Source: Aliitabrizicola sp041905595 (GTDB lineage Bacteria; Pseudomonadota; Alphaproteobacteria; Rhodobacterales; Rhodobacteraceae). Taken from it: DNA of 64,000 nt. Shown one piece after another: positions 16,979 to 25,352 of the stretch. Each line of letters begins with the position of its first letter. The first letter of the stretch is position 1. The DNA lies in assembly GCA_041905595.1 (NCBI GenBank), contig JAYRKT010000005.1, forward strand, positions 62,001 through 126,000, written 5' to 3'. The translations under genes and the position numbers were made by a program. The notes beneath the pieces are model-generated. The model saw only the letters and a program-made list of their open reading frames with translations, ran no database searches and was not told the DNA's origin.

Positions 16979-17317
16979 GTGAAACTCATTATTGCAGCAA
17001 TCAAGCCGTTCAAGCTGGAGGAGGTGCGCGAGGCGCTCACCGCCATCGGCGTTCGCGGCATGATGGTAACCGAGATCAAGGGGTTCGGATCCCAGTCCGG
17101 ACATACCGAGATCTACCGGGGTGCTGAGTATGCGGTGAACTTCGTGCCGAAGGTCCGCCTGGAAGTCGTTGTGAGCGACAGCCTGGCAGAAGCTGTTGTC
17201 GAGACGATCCGGACGACGGCCAAGACCGACAAGATCGGCGACGGCAAGATCTTCGTCCTTGACGTTCTGCAGGCTGTCCGTGTGCGGACGGGCGAAGTCA
17301 ACGACGACGCGCTGTGA
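16979..17317 (+). CDS. glnK: Nitrogen regulatory protein P-II (GlnK)
   Basis: Starting at GTG 16979 the product is exactly 112 residues, the canonical P-II length, beginning MKLIIAAIKPFKLEEVREAL. The T-loop uridylylation site Tyr51 is present in HTEIYRGAEY, and the GDGKIFVLDV and VRVRTGE motifs follow. P-II trimers bind ATP/ADP and 2-oxoglutarate and block AmtB when nitrogen is plentiful. AAGGGG lies 8 bases before the GTG; the ATGs at 16964 and 16973 would add residues foreign to the family. amtB follows after 26 bases. Confidence 0.96.
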   Translation: MKLIIAAIKPFKLEEVREALTAIGVRGMMVTEIKGFGSQSGHTEIYRGAEYAVNFVPKVRLEVVVSDSLAEAVVETIRTTAKTDKIGDGKIFVLDVLQAVRVRTGEVNDDAL

Positions 17318-17343
17318 CGCGACTGGTGGGGATAGAAAGAGAA

Positions 17344-18777
17344 ATGACGAAATCAATGAAAGCTTACGCGCTTGGCGCAGGAGCGGCCGTCCTAGGCGCG
17401 CTGCCGGCCTGGGCGCAAGACGCCACCGTCGAGGTTGTGACCGGCCCGATCAAGGGTCCTGACGCCGCCGCAATGGCCGGCATGGTCGACAAGGGTGACA
17501 CGACCTGGATGCTGGTCAGCTCGGCCCTGGTGCTGCTGATGTCGATCCCGGCGCTCGCCCTCTTCTACGGCGGTCTCGTGCGGTCGAAGAACATGCTCAG
17601 CCTGCTGATGCAGGTCTTCATGATCGTGTCGATCGGGGCGCTGCTGTGGGTCTTCTACGGCTACAGCCTGGCCTTCACCGGCGGCAGCCCCTATGTCGGC
17701 GGCTTCAGCAAGGCGTTCCTCGCCGGGGTCAGCACCGGCACGTATTCCGCGACCTTCTCGAACAACGTCTATATCCCGGAATATGCCTTCGTCATCTTCC
17801 AGATGACCTTTGCCTGCATCACACCGGCCCTCATCGTCGGCGCCTTCGCCGAGCGGGTGAAGTTCTGGCCGCTGATGCTGTTCGTGGTGCTGTGGTCCAC
17901 CATCGTCTACTACCCGATTGCGCATATGGTCTGGTACTGGTCCGGCCCGGACTTCCTGGTCGATAACCCCACCGACTACGGCATGCTCTGGGGCATGGGC
18001 GCGCTCGACTTCGCCGGCGGCACCGTGGTTCACATCAATGCCGGGATCGCCGGCCTGGTGGGCTGCCTTGTCATCGGTCCGCGCCTTGGCTTCGGCAAGG
18101 AGGCGACTCCGCCGCACAGCCTGGTGATGACGATGATCGGCGCCTCGATGCTGTGGGTCGGCTGGTTCGGCTTCAACGCCGGCTCGAACCTCGAGTCGAA
18201 CGGCCTTACCGCGCTGGCCTTCCTGAACACCTTCATCGCAACCGCGGCCGCCGCCCTGTCCTGGAGCCTGGTCGAGCAGCTACATCATGGCCGCGCCTCG
18301 ATGCTGGGTGCCGTGACGGGCGCCGTCGCCGGTCTCGTGGCGATCACCCCGGCTGCCGGCTTCGCCAGCCCGATGGGTTCGGTGCTGCTTGGGCTGATCG
18401 TTTCGCCGGTCTGCTACTTCTTCGTCTCGACGGTGAAGACCAAGCTGAAATACGACGATACACTTGACGTCTTCGGCGTGCACTGCGTTGGCGGCGTCCT
18501 GGGCGCGATCGGCACCGGCTTCCTCGCCGCGCCCTCGTTTGGCGGTCAGGGCTGGGTCGATTACACCGTGTTCCCGGCAGTTGCTGGCGAATACGATATG
18601 GCTGCCCAGGTCATCACGCAGATCAAGGCCGTCCTTGTGACGCTGGTCTGGTCTGGTGTCGTGTCGTTCATCCTCTACAAGGTGATCGACCTGCTGTTCG
18701 GCCTGCGTCCGAGCCCGGAAGACGAGCGTCAGGGTCTGGACCAGACCTCGCACGGCGAAAGCGCCTACAACATGTGA
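17344..18777 (+). CDS. amtB: Ammonium transporter AmtB
   Basis: The 477-residue inner-membrane protein has a cleavable signal (ending PAWAQ near residue 25) and 11 further membrane helices. The pore signatures are present: the GGTVVHINAG histidine and the DVFGVHCVGGVLG histidine that form the twin-His pair, plus FYGGLVRSKN. It conducts NH4+/NH3 and is gated by GlnK, whose gene is directly upstream. ATG 17344 follows GAAAGAGA; a GTG at 17314 overlapping glnK and an ATG at 17356 are alternatives. Confidence 0.96.
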   Translation: MTKSMKAYALGAGAAVLGALPAWAQDATVEVVTGPIKGPDAAAMAGMVDKGDTTWMLVSSALVLLMSIPALALFYGGLVRSKNMLSLLMQVFMIVSIGALLWVFYGYSLAFTGGSPYVGGFSKAFLAGVSTGTYSATFSNNVYIPEYAFVIFQMTFACITPALIVGAFAERVKFWPLMLFVVLWSTIVYYPIAHMVWYWSGPDFLVDNPTDYGMLWGMGALDFAGGTVVHINAGIAGLVGCLVIGPRLGFGKEATPPHSLVMTMIGASMLWVGWFGFNAGSNLESNGLTALAFLNTFIATAAAALSWSLVEQLHHGRASMLGAVTGAVAGLVAITPAAGFASPMGSVLLGLIVSPVCYFFVSTVKTKLKYDDTLDVFGVHCVGGVLGAIGTGFLAAPSFGGQGWVDYTVFPAVAGEYDMAAQVITQIKAVLVTLVWSGVVSFILYKVIDLLFGLRPSPEDERQGLDQTSHGESAYNM

Positions 18778-18844
18778 CCTGGTTTCGGCCTGCCGCCTCC
18801 CGGCGGGCCGTTTCCTGCGCGGAACTCCTCCCCCGCGCAATCTA

Positions 18845-18877
18845 CGGCCCGGACGAGCCTCTCCCTCGTCCGGGCCG
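18845..18877. terminator. Intrinsic terminator after amtB
   Basis: CGGCCCGGACGAG (18845-18857) pairs perfectly over 13 bases with CTCGTCCGGGCCG (18865-18877), loop CCTCTCC, followed by CCTTGTTTT. It ends glnK-amtB and may also serve the convergent aminotransferase gene, which stops at 18886. Confidence 0.9.
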
Positions 18878-18885
18878 CCTTGTTT

Positions 18886-20067
18886 TCAGGCGACGATATC
18901 GGCGATGGCGCGCGCCAGCACCGGAACGGTGTCGGCATTCAAGCCAGCGATATTCAGGCGCGAATCCCCGACCATGTAGATGCCGCGTTCGACCCGCATC
19001 CGCTCGACTTCTTCCGGTGTCGCCCCGATGCGCGAGAACATGCCGCGGTGATCGGCGATGAAGTCGAACCGGTCGGAATTGGTCAGGCGGCGCAGTTCCT
19101 CGGCCAACTGGCGGCGCAAGCCAAGCATGTTCAGCCGCACCTCTTCCAGTTCTTCCTGCCACATCTTCCGCAGGGCCGGATCGGTCAGGATCATCGTCAC
19201 CAGCCGCGCCCCGTGGTCGGGCGGGAAGGAATAGTTCTGCCGGTTGAGGAAGGCGAGGTTGGCCTGCACCGTGGCTTTCTTGGCCGCATCGCCCACGGCC
19301 AGCAGGATCCCTGTCCGTTCGCGGTAGATGCCGAAATTCTTCGAGCAGGACGCGGCGATCAGGACCTCTGGCAACCGCTGCGCGATCAGCCGAGTAGCGG
19401 CTGCATCCTCGTCCAGCCCGTCGCCGAAGCCCTGATAGGCAAGGTCCACCAGCGGCATCGCGCCCTTCTCGGCAAGCAGGTCGGCGATCTTCGCCCATTG
19501 GGCCGGGGTCGGGTTGGCACCGGTCGGGTTGTGGCAGCAGCCATGCACGAGCACCACGTCGCCGGGCTTGACCCCTGCTAGGTCGGCCATCATCCGGTCG
19601 AAGTCGAGCCCGCGGGTGGCCGCGTCGAAATAGCGGTACTCCGCCATCGGCATGCCGAGATAGCGGATGATCGAGGGGTGGTTCGGCCAGGTTGGATCGC
19701 TGATCCAGACGGTGGCCTGCGGCGAGGCCAGCTTGATAAGCTCCAGCGCCTGCCTGACCGCACCCGTGCCGCCGGGCGTGGCGATGGCGGCGACCCTGTC
19801 AGCAGCGATACTGCTGCCCAGGATCAGGTCGATCATCGCGGCGTGGAAGGCGGGCTCGCCGGCGAGGCCGGTATAGGTCTTGGTCTTTTCCTCGTCCCAC
19901 AGTTTCTTCTCGGCCGCCTTGACCGCGTGCATGACCGGGGTCAGCCCGGTCGCGTCCTTGTAGACGCCGACACCGAGGTCGATCTTGCCCTCGCGCGGGT
20001 CGTCGCGGAACATCTGGATAAGCGCCAGGATCTTGTCCTGCGCCTGCGGCTTCAGCGCCTCGAACAT
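18886..20067 (-). CDS. tyrB: Aromatic amino acid aminotransferase (class I, fold type I PLP enzyme)
   Basis: The 393-residue enzyme matches the aspartate/aromatic aminotransferase Ib-like group with GKIDLGVGVYKDATGLTPV, the segment HGCCHNPTGANPT and the PLP lysine K243 in SCSKNFGIYRERTG. It transfers the amino group between aromatic amino acids or aspartate and 2-oxoglutarate. A sulfurtransferase gene ends 4 bases upstream of its start, so the two are co-transcribed. Substrate preference (aromatic or aspartate) is inferred from family resemblance. Confidence 0.9.
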   Translation of the reverse strand: MFEALKPQAQDKILALIQMFRDDPREGKIDLGVGVYKDATGLTPVMHAVKAAEKKLWDEEKTKTYTGLAGEPAFHAAMIDLILGSSIAADRVAAIATPGGTGAVRQALELIKLASPQATVWISDPTWPNHPSIIRYLGMPMAEYRYFDAATRGLDFDRMMADLAGVKPGDVVLVHGCCHNPTGANPTPAQWAKIADLLAEKGAMPLVDLAYQGFGDGLDEDAAATRLIAQRLPEVLIAASCSKNFGIYRERTGILLAVGDAAKKATVQANLAFLNRQNYSFPPDHGARLVTMILTDPALRKMWQEELEEVRLNMLGLRRQLAEELRRLTNSDRFDFIADHRGMFSRIGATPEEVERMRVERGIYMVGDSRLNIAGLNADTVPVLARAIADIVA

Positions 20068-20071
20068 GGGT

Positions 20072-20923
20072 CTATCCTTTCGCGACCTTCAGGTCGTCAT
20101 ACATGCCCCATTCGGCCCAGCTGCCGTCATAGAGCGAATGGTTCCGGTGGCCGATCCGTTCCAGCGCAAGGCTCAGGATCGCGGCCGACACACCCGACCC
20201 GCAGGTGGTGATGACCGGCTTGGCCAAGTCGACACCGGCGGCCACGAAGGCAGCCTTCAGTGCCTCGGGCTCCTTCATTGTGCCATCGGCGTTCAGAAGT
20301 CCGTTCCAAGGCAGGTTCTTTGAGCCGGGAATATGGCCCGATCGCAGACCCGGGCGCGGCTCCGGCGCTTCGCCCTTGAAGCGCGCGGCGGAGCGGGCAT
20401 CGACGATCTCGGCATCCCCCAGCTTGCTGGAATGGGCGACCTGGGTGACGTCCTTTACCAGACTGGCCTGACGCTGGACGGTGATGTGGCGGTCGCGCAG
20501 GACCGGGGGCATGTCCTCGATCGGCCGCCCCTCGGCGCGCCATTTCGGCAGACCGCCGTCCAGAACCGCGACATCGGTTTTACCCATCAGACGGAATGTC
20601 CACCAAACCCGCGGCGCAGAAAAGAGTCCCGCACCATCGTAAATGACAACCTGGTGGCCATCGCCCACGCCCATCGCCCGCATCCGGCTGATGAACTTCT
20701 CGGGCGGCGGCGCCATGTGGGGCAGGGACGACCGCTGGTCAGAGATCTCGTCTATGTCGAAAAACCGCGCGCCGGGAATGTGGGCCGCCAGATATTCGCC
20801 TTTCGGATCGCGCCCGGAATCCGGCATGTACCACGAGGCATCAATGACGCGCAGGTCGGGATCCTGCAGATGCGCCTCGAGCCAGGCAGTTGAAACCAGT
20901 GTCTTGGGATCATCCGTGGCCAT
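20072..20923 (-). CDS. sseA: 3-mercaptopyruvate sulfurtransferase (two rhodanese domains)
   Basis: The 283-residue protein holds two rhodanese domains. The first has VIDASWYMPDSGRDP and HIPGARFFDID; the second holds the active-site loop TTCGSGVSAA with the persulfide-forming cysteine, and CGSGV is typical of mercaptopyruvate rather than thiosulfate enzymes. It moves sulfur from 3-mercaptopyruvate to thiols or cyanide. The aminotransferase downstream can make mercaptopyruvate from cysteine in some organisms, which fits their pairing. ATG 20923 gives the standard length; ATG 20935 and 20980 are alternatives. Confidence 0.92.
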   Translation of the reverse strand: MATDDPKTLVSTAWLEAHLQDPDLRVIDASWYMPDSGRDPKGEYLAAHIPGARFFDIDEISDQRSSLPHMAPPPEKFISRMRAMGVGDGHQVVIYDGAGLFSAPRVWWTFRLMGKTDVAVLDGGLPKWRAEGRPIEDMPPVLRDRHITVQRQASLVKDVTQVAHSSKLGDAEIVDARSAARFKGEAPEPRPGLRSGHIPGSKNLPWNGLLNADGTMKEPEALKAAFVAAGVDLAKPVITTCGSGVSAAILSLALERIGHRNHSLYDGSWAEWGMYDDLKVAKG

Positions 20924-21029
20924 CAGCGCCCCCATGAAGTTGCCGAACAACCCATAGCGGGCGGTGGCGGGTCTGGGCAAGACGTGACGGCAGTGGCCCG
21001 CGGCTTGGCTTGCCGCGGGCCGGTTGCGC

Positions 21030-21320
21030 TTACGCTGCGCGGTTCTTCAGCATTCCGACGATTGCGGTCAACACTGCGCCGCCAACGCCGCCTGAAGCGA
21101 GGTTCGCCACGATCGAGCCGATGTCGACGCCGGCAGCGCCCGCCGCGGCATCGACCGCCCCGCTGGTGAAAAGCGCCTGGACGATCTGGCCGAGGATGCC
21201 GCCGCCGACAAGCCCCGCAATGGTATTGCCGAGTGTGCCAAGATTGGCATTCGGCACGGCCTTGCCTGCCGCGTTGCCGCCGATAGCGCCGGCGACAAGC
21301 TGGATAATCAACTGTTCCAT
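21030..21320 (-). CDS. Small glycine/alanine-rich hydrophobic protein
   Basis: A 96-residue protein is preceded by AGAGGGAAGAC at a good distance from ATG 21320. It is almost wholly hydrophobic and small-residue rich, with GG/GxxxG runs such as GLVGGGILGQIVQALF and ASGGVGGAVLTAIVGMLK that suggest membrane-inserted or membrane-active helices with glycine-zipper packing. It has no cysteines and no clear signal cleavage site. I do not recognise a function. It is single, between sseA and smpB on the same strand. Confidence 0.75.
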   Translation of the reverse strand: MEQLIIQLVAGAIGGNAAGKAVPNANLGTLGNTIAGLVGGGILGQIVQALFTSGAVDAAAGAAGVDIGSIVANLASGGVGGAVLTAIVGMLKNRAA

Positions 21321-21425
21321 GTCTTCCCTCTTGGGGGCTGATCACAGTCTGCCGGTCGCGTGCCCCTCGCGCCGGCCAAAGTTACTATGCGTCAAATTGT
21401 CTAAAATGTCAGCAAAAAGTGTGGA

Positions 21426-21899
21426 TTATCCGCCGTGCTTCAACAAACGGGCCTTTTCGCGGCCCCAGTCGCGCTTGGCTTCGGTCTCGCGCTTGTCGGA
21501 CAGCTTCTTGCCCTTGGCCACGCCGAGCTTGAGTTTCACCACACCGCGATCGTTGAAATACATGGCGATCGGCACGATGGTCATGCCTTCGCGTGCGGTT
21601 GCGTTCCACAGGCGCGACAGTTCCTTGCGGCTGACAAGAAGCTTGCGGCGACGACGTTCCTCATGCCCCCAGGTCTTGGCCTGCAGGTAAGGCGCGATGT
21701 AGCCGTTGATGAGCCACAACTCACCACCTTCGACGCTCGCATAGCTTTCGCCGATATTCGCGCCGCCCTGCCGAAGCGACTTCACCTCTGACCCGGTCAG
21801 CACGATGCCTGCCTCTAGATCGCTCTCGATGAAGTAATCGAAGCGCGCCCGGCGGTTTTCGGCGATGAGTTTCGAGTTGGGATCGGATTTCTGGGCCAT
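21426..21899 (-). CDS. smpB: SsrA-binding protein SmpB
   Basis: The 157-residue protein has the SmpB signatures NRRARFDYFIESDLEAGIVL, GSEVKSLRQGGANIGESY and the basic tail KGKKLSDKRETEAKRDW. SmpB carries tmRNA to stalled ribosomes for trans-translation. The tmRNA gene was not found in the window. RNase R, which co-operates with this system in some bacteria, lies 16 kb away. It is divergent from the ion-channel gene. Confidence 0.96.
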   Translation of the reverse strand: MAQKSDPNSKLIAENRRARFDYFIESDLEAGIVLTGSEVKSLRQGGANIGESYASVEGGELWLINGYIAPYLQAKTWGHEERRRRKLLVSRKELSRLWNATAREGMTIVPIAMYFNDRGVVKLKLGVAKGKKLSDKRETEAKRDWGREKARLLKHGG

Positions 21900-22000
21900 G
21901 GCCTGCCCGAGATAGGCGAGGGAGGGAGACGAGTCCAGTCATCTGCCGCGCTGGCACGCCCTCGGTGGAAAACTGGCCGGACCGATCCCCGCAACACCGG

Positions 22001-22018
22001 CGTGGCCGGAAGGCCACG
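22001..22018. other. Short hairpin between smpB and the channel gene
   Basis: CGTGGCC (22001-22007) pairs with GGCCACG (22012-22018) around a GGAA tetraloop in the divergent intergenic region. No T run follows, so it is not a standard terminator. It could be part of either 5' leader or mere chance in GC-rich DNA. Confidence 0.35.
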
Positions 22019-22114
22019 GCGTCGCTCATGAATTGGGCAACACCTTGGGGAGGAACATAAGGGCGACATATCTTCGAAGGAGGATGTGTCGCTGACGGCG
22101 CGGGAGGGTATCGC

Positions 22115-22558
22115 ATGGCTTTGGAGATCGGGGTGGGGACACTGCTTCTCATCCTCAACATCACCATTGCTGCGTTGGCTGCCATGGTGCTCGAGGTTGT
22201 ATTCGTCCGAATGCACCCGTGGCTGATCAAGCCGCCTCACCGGCCGAAGCTCGTCTTGCTGGTGGCGAGCGTCTCGCTTTTGGTGTTGGGCGTGATTACG
22301 GCAGGTGTCTGGATATGGGCCGGGGCCTATGTGGTCATGGGGGCATTCAGCACGCTTGAAGAAGCGGTCTATTTCTCACTGGTCTGCTTCACCACCCTTG
22401 GGTTGGGTGACATCGTCTTGCCCAAGGGGTGGCGCATCCTGTCGGGGATGGAAGCGGCGAACGGCTTTCTGAACTTCGGCCTGCTATCGGCCTTGTTGAT
22501 CGAGGCGCTGCGGCAGATCCGGTTGAGCCAGGTCGAAAGCCGGCGCAAGTCCGGCTGA
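22115..22558 (+). CDS. Small ion-channel protein (Ion_trans_2-like, K+-channel type pore)
   Basis: The 147-residue membrane protein has hydrophobic segments at about 6-32, 46-75 and 108-130, with a pore loop between the last two. The loop ends in C91-F-T-T-L-G-L-G-D99, resembling the TVGYGD potassium filter but with Leu at both variable places. A short basic C-terminus follows, with no RCK or cyclic-nucleotide domain. Ion choice cannot be read from the variant filter. CGGGAGGG lies upstream of ATG 22115. Confidence 0.82.
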   Translation: MALEIGVGTLLLILNITIAALAAMVLEVVFVRMHPWLIKPPHRPKLVLLVASVSLLVLGVITAGVWIWAGAYVVMGAFSTLEEAVYFSLVCFTTLGLGDIVLPKGWRILSGMEAANGFLNFGLLSALLIEALRQIRLSQVESRRKSG

Positions 22559-22576
22559 ACGGCCCGCTCCCTGGCC

Positions 22577-23179
22577 TCAGGCGCTGGCCGGCGTCGACTC
22601 TGCCGCAAGGCGTCGTGCCAAGAGGCGATAGCCCCGTTCACGCGGCAGGCGCGGGAAGAACCCCGGCAGAGATGCGCGCGCCGACGTGCCGACCGCACCG
22701 GGACAGTGCATCAAGAGTCCGCCCTGGGTGTGAACCACCTCTTCCTCGGCAAAGATCGGCGTCACGATCTCGGTCGCTTTTCCCGCCGTCCGGACAGAAG
22801 TGCCGGCCAACCCGATCAGGGCCGCTGCAGGAACAAGTGCCACAACCGCGCCGTCAAGTCCCTCCTCGTCCCAGCAGTCGATGAGCAGGGCCTGTCCCGG
22901 CATCATCGCGACCGCGTCGCAATTTCCCAGGACCCCGCCCGGCAGCTTGACGAGCTGGACCTTGCCGGGAGCGAGCCACTGGCGATCCATCGCCACGATT
23001 TCACGCAGGCCGCCGTCAAAGCTGTGGACGAGGTCACCCCGCCGCAGTTCTTCGGCAGGGCGCCAACCTCCGGCGGTCTCGACCAGGGTTCCGGCGACCA
23101 GTCCGGTCCGAGGCAGCGCGCGGGCCACGGGCATCGGGGTGGCGCGGGCGATGAGGCGGGTCATGTCCTGCATGAACAT
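22577..23179 (-). CDS. Free-standing Hint (Hedgehog/intein) domain protein
   Basis: The 200-residue protein is nearly all one Hint domain: GLVAGTLVETAGGWRPAEEL, RRGDLVHSFDGGLREIVAMDR, LGNCDAVAMMPGQALLIDCW and VVHTQGGLLMHCPG. In Rhodobacterales such domains usually sit at the end of large RTX or adhesin-like secreted proteins. Here the residue at the block A start is Gly-Thr (AGTLVET) instead of the usual nucleophilic Cys/Ser, so splicing or cleavage activity may be altered. There is no signal peptide or partner domain. AAAGGA precedes ATG 23179. Confidence 0.82.
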   Translation of the reverse strand: MFMQDMTRLIARATPMPVARALPRTGLVAGTLVETAGGWRPAEELRRGDLVHSFDGGLREIVAMDRQWLAPGKVQLVKLPGGVLGNCDAVAMMPGQALLIDCWDEEGLDGAVVALVPAAALIGLAGTSVRTAGKATEIVTPIFAEEEVVHTQGGLLMHCPGAVGTSARASLPGFFPRLPRERGYRLLARRLAAESTPASA

Positions 23180-23421
23180 CTGCGTAATCCTTTCTGATTA
23201 AGTCTTGTGGCGGCCGGATCGACCATGTGCCCAAGAAGCACCCGGATTTCGCCATTTTTTCGTCACGCTGGCGGCCAACGGACGGCATCGTTTCCCTGCC
23301 ATCCACGGTCAATGAGCGCGGAAGCCATCGTTCCGAGCGTTCACGCGCATTAACATTCGATTAAGCATAAATCCGGGTCCGGCGACCGGATTGTTGCCCG
23401 CGGCACCGGGTTTGATTCGCC

Positions 23422-24312
23422 CTATCGGCTGCGGCTGCGCAGAAGGGCGTAGACGCCGCTGGCAACGATCAGCACTGATCCGGCGACCGTCATCATGTCT
23501 GGCCGCTCGGCAAAGACGGCCATACCAAGGATCATCGCGAAGATCAGGCGTGTATAGCGGAAGGGTGTCACGACCGAGACATCGCCCGTGCGCATCGCGC
23601 GGGTCAGGGCGTAGTAGGCCGATACGCCGATGGCCGTGGCGCAAACAAGGTCCGCCGCTGCATAGGTGTCAGGAACCTGGGCCCCGCCGGAAAGGCCCAG
23701 CAGCAGCGCCCCGGCCGGTACCATCATCGCAAAGCCGTAGACGCCAAGCTGGAAATTGGACAGGACAGGCGGTGCCGCCCGCGTGGCAAGGTCGCGCCCG
23801 GCAAAGCCAATGGTGCCGATCACTGCCAGCAGCGCCAACGGAGTGAAACCCTCAAGGCCAGGACGCAGGATGATGAGCACGCCGAGGAAGCCCACCGACA
23901 CCGCCGTCCAGCGCCGCCAGCCGACCCGCTCGCCAAAGACCAGCGCCGCCCCGGCGATGACCACAAGCGGAGTCGCCTGAAGGATGGCCGAGGCGTTTGA
24001 CAGTGGCGTCAGCGCGATGGCCAGCGTGTAGAACAATCGCCCCGTCACCTCGAACAGGGCGCGGATCAGGATGACCGGGGCCAGGATTGCCGGGTGCAAG
24101 ACGCGTTCGCCCCGCCGCTTGGCCAGCGCGGCGAAGACCAGCATTCCGGCGCCGCCAAACAGGATCAGGATTTCGCCCACCGGCAGCGTCTGCGCCGCTG
24201 ATTTCAGGAACATGTCCTCGACGGCGAAGCCCGCCATCGCCGCGACCATCCAGAAGCTGCCGTGGAGGTTGGCCCTGGCGCCCGTGGCGACGGCAGAGAG
24301 ATCGAAGCTCAG
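23422..24312 (-). CDS. EamA-family (DMT) transporter
   Basis: The protein has ten predicted membrane helices in two EamA repeats, for example VRPGL-type signature FLGVLIILRPG after the first repeat and ALLRSRSR at the end. Substrate is unknown; relatives export amino acids or metabolites. The natural start is unclear. A CTG at 24312 overlaps the dapA stop (CTGA) and has GGGGA 7 bases upstream, giving 296 residues. The first ATG, at 24249, would give 275 residues without a ribosome site and trim the first helix. Strand and position imply an operon with dapA. Confidence 0.85.
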   Translation of the reverse strand: MSFDLSAVATGARANLHGSFWMVAAMAGFAVEDMFLKSAAQTLPVGEILILFGGAGMLVFAALAKRRGERVLHPAILAPVILIRALFEVTGRLFYTLAIALTPLSNASAILQATPLVVIAGAALVFGERVGWRRWTAVSVGFLGVLIILRPGLEGFTPLALLAVIGTIGFAGRDLATRAAPPVLSNFQLGVYGFAMMVPAGALLLGLSGGAQVPDTYAAADLVCATAIGVSAYYALTRAMRTGDVSVVTPFRYTRLIFAMILGMAVFAERPDMMTVAGSVLIVASGVYALLRSRSR

Positions 24313-25193
24313 TTCAGGATCCCCGCATGACGCATCGCCGCGTCGATGCGCGCCTTGGTGCCGTCGGTCAGGCCGACGAGCGGCAAGCGGACCTCTTCCG
24401 AGCAAAGGCCTAGCCGCGACAGGCCGTATTTCGCCCCCGCCAACCCCGGTTCAAGGAAGATCGCCTCGTGCAGCGGCATCAGACGATCCTGATACGCCAG
24501 CGCCTTCACATAGTCGCCGGCGAGCGTCGCCGCCTGGAATTCGGCGCAGAGCTTCGGCGCGACGTTGGCCGTCACGCTGATGCAGCCAACACCGCCATGG
24601 GCGTTGAAGCCGAGTGCGGTCGCATCCTCACCCGAAAGCTGGATGAAGTCCTTGCCGCAGGTGGCGCGCTGCTGGCTCACGCGCTCGATCTTGCCGGTCG
24701 CGTCCTTGACCCCGATGATGCGGGGCAGCTTGGCGAGAACGCCCATTGTCTCGGGCGTCATGTCGACCACCGACCGGCCGGGAATGTTGTAGATCACGAT
24801 CGGCAGGCTGCAGCAGTCGTGCAGCGCGGTGAAGTGGGCGATCAGTCCCGCCTGGGTCGGCTTGTTGTAATATGGGGTCACGACCAACGCCGCATCGGCG
24901 CCGACGCGCTCGGCATGGCGGATCAGGCGGACGCCTTCGGCGGTGTTGTTCGACCCCGCCCCGGCGATGACAGGCACGCGTCCGGCGGCGGCTTTCACCG
25001 TCTCCTCGATCACACGCTCATGCTCTTCATGGCTCAGCGTCGGGCTTTCGCCCGTGGTGCCGACGGGAACGAGGCCGGTCGAGCCTTGCTCGATGTGCCA
25101 TCCGACCAGCTTCTTCAGCGTATCCAGATCCAGCTCGCCGTTCTTGAACGGCGTAACCAGGGCAGGGATGGACCCCTTGATCCTTTCGATCAT
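24309..25193 (-). CDS. dapA: 4-hydroxy-tetrahydrodipicolinate synthase
   Basis: The 294-residue TIM-barrel enzyme has GSIPALVTPF at the N-terminus, the GTTGESPTLSHEEH pyruvate-binding signature, Tyr135 in IVIYNIPGR and the Schiff-base Lys163 in IIGVKDATG. It condenses pyruvate with aspartate semialdehyde in the lysine/diaminopimelate pathway; asd, which makes that semialdehyde, is also in the window. GAGGAGAC lies before ATG 25193. Longer in-frame starts upstream would add non-conserved sequence. Confidence 0.96.
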   Translation of the reverse strand: MIERIKGSIPALVTPFKNGELDLDTLKKLVGWHIEQGSTGLVPVGTTGESPTLSHEEHERVIEETVKAAAGRVPVIAGAGSNNTAEGVRLIRHAERVGADAALVVTPYYNKPTQAGLIAHFTALHDCCSLPIVIYNIPGRSVVDMTPETMGVLAKLPRIIGVKDATGKIERVSQQRATCGKDFIQLSGEDATALGFNAHGGVGCISVTANVAPKLCAEFQAATLAGDYVKALAYQDRLMPLHEAIFLEPGLAGAKYGLSRLGLCSEEVRLPLVGLTDGTKARIDAAMRHAGILN

Positions 25194-25352
25194 GGCACGC
25201 GTCTCCTCGAGTGGTCGGGCAGATGAGTCGCCCGGTTGCAAATGGGGCTTTCCTAGCGGCCCCGGTGCCGATTGCCAACAGGCGGAAGGCCCTGTGGATA
25301 ACTGGCACATTTGTGTGTTGCGGCGCGACTCGGGGGAAGGCAAAAAGCGTTC

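Noticed and set aside
21320..21425. FNR-like half sites (TTGAC...AGTAA) upstream of the glycine-rich protein
   Set aside because: Too many mismatches to the TTGAT-N4-ATCAA consensus to support an operator.
23034..23312. 92-codon minus-strand frame overlapping the start of the Hint gene
   Set aside because: It is in another frame of a supported gene, with no ribosome site and a shadow-like composition beyond the first 30 codons.
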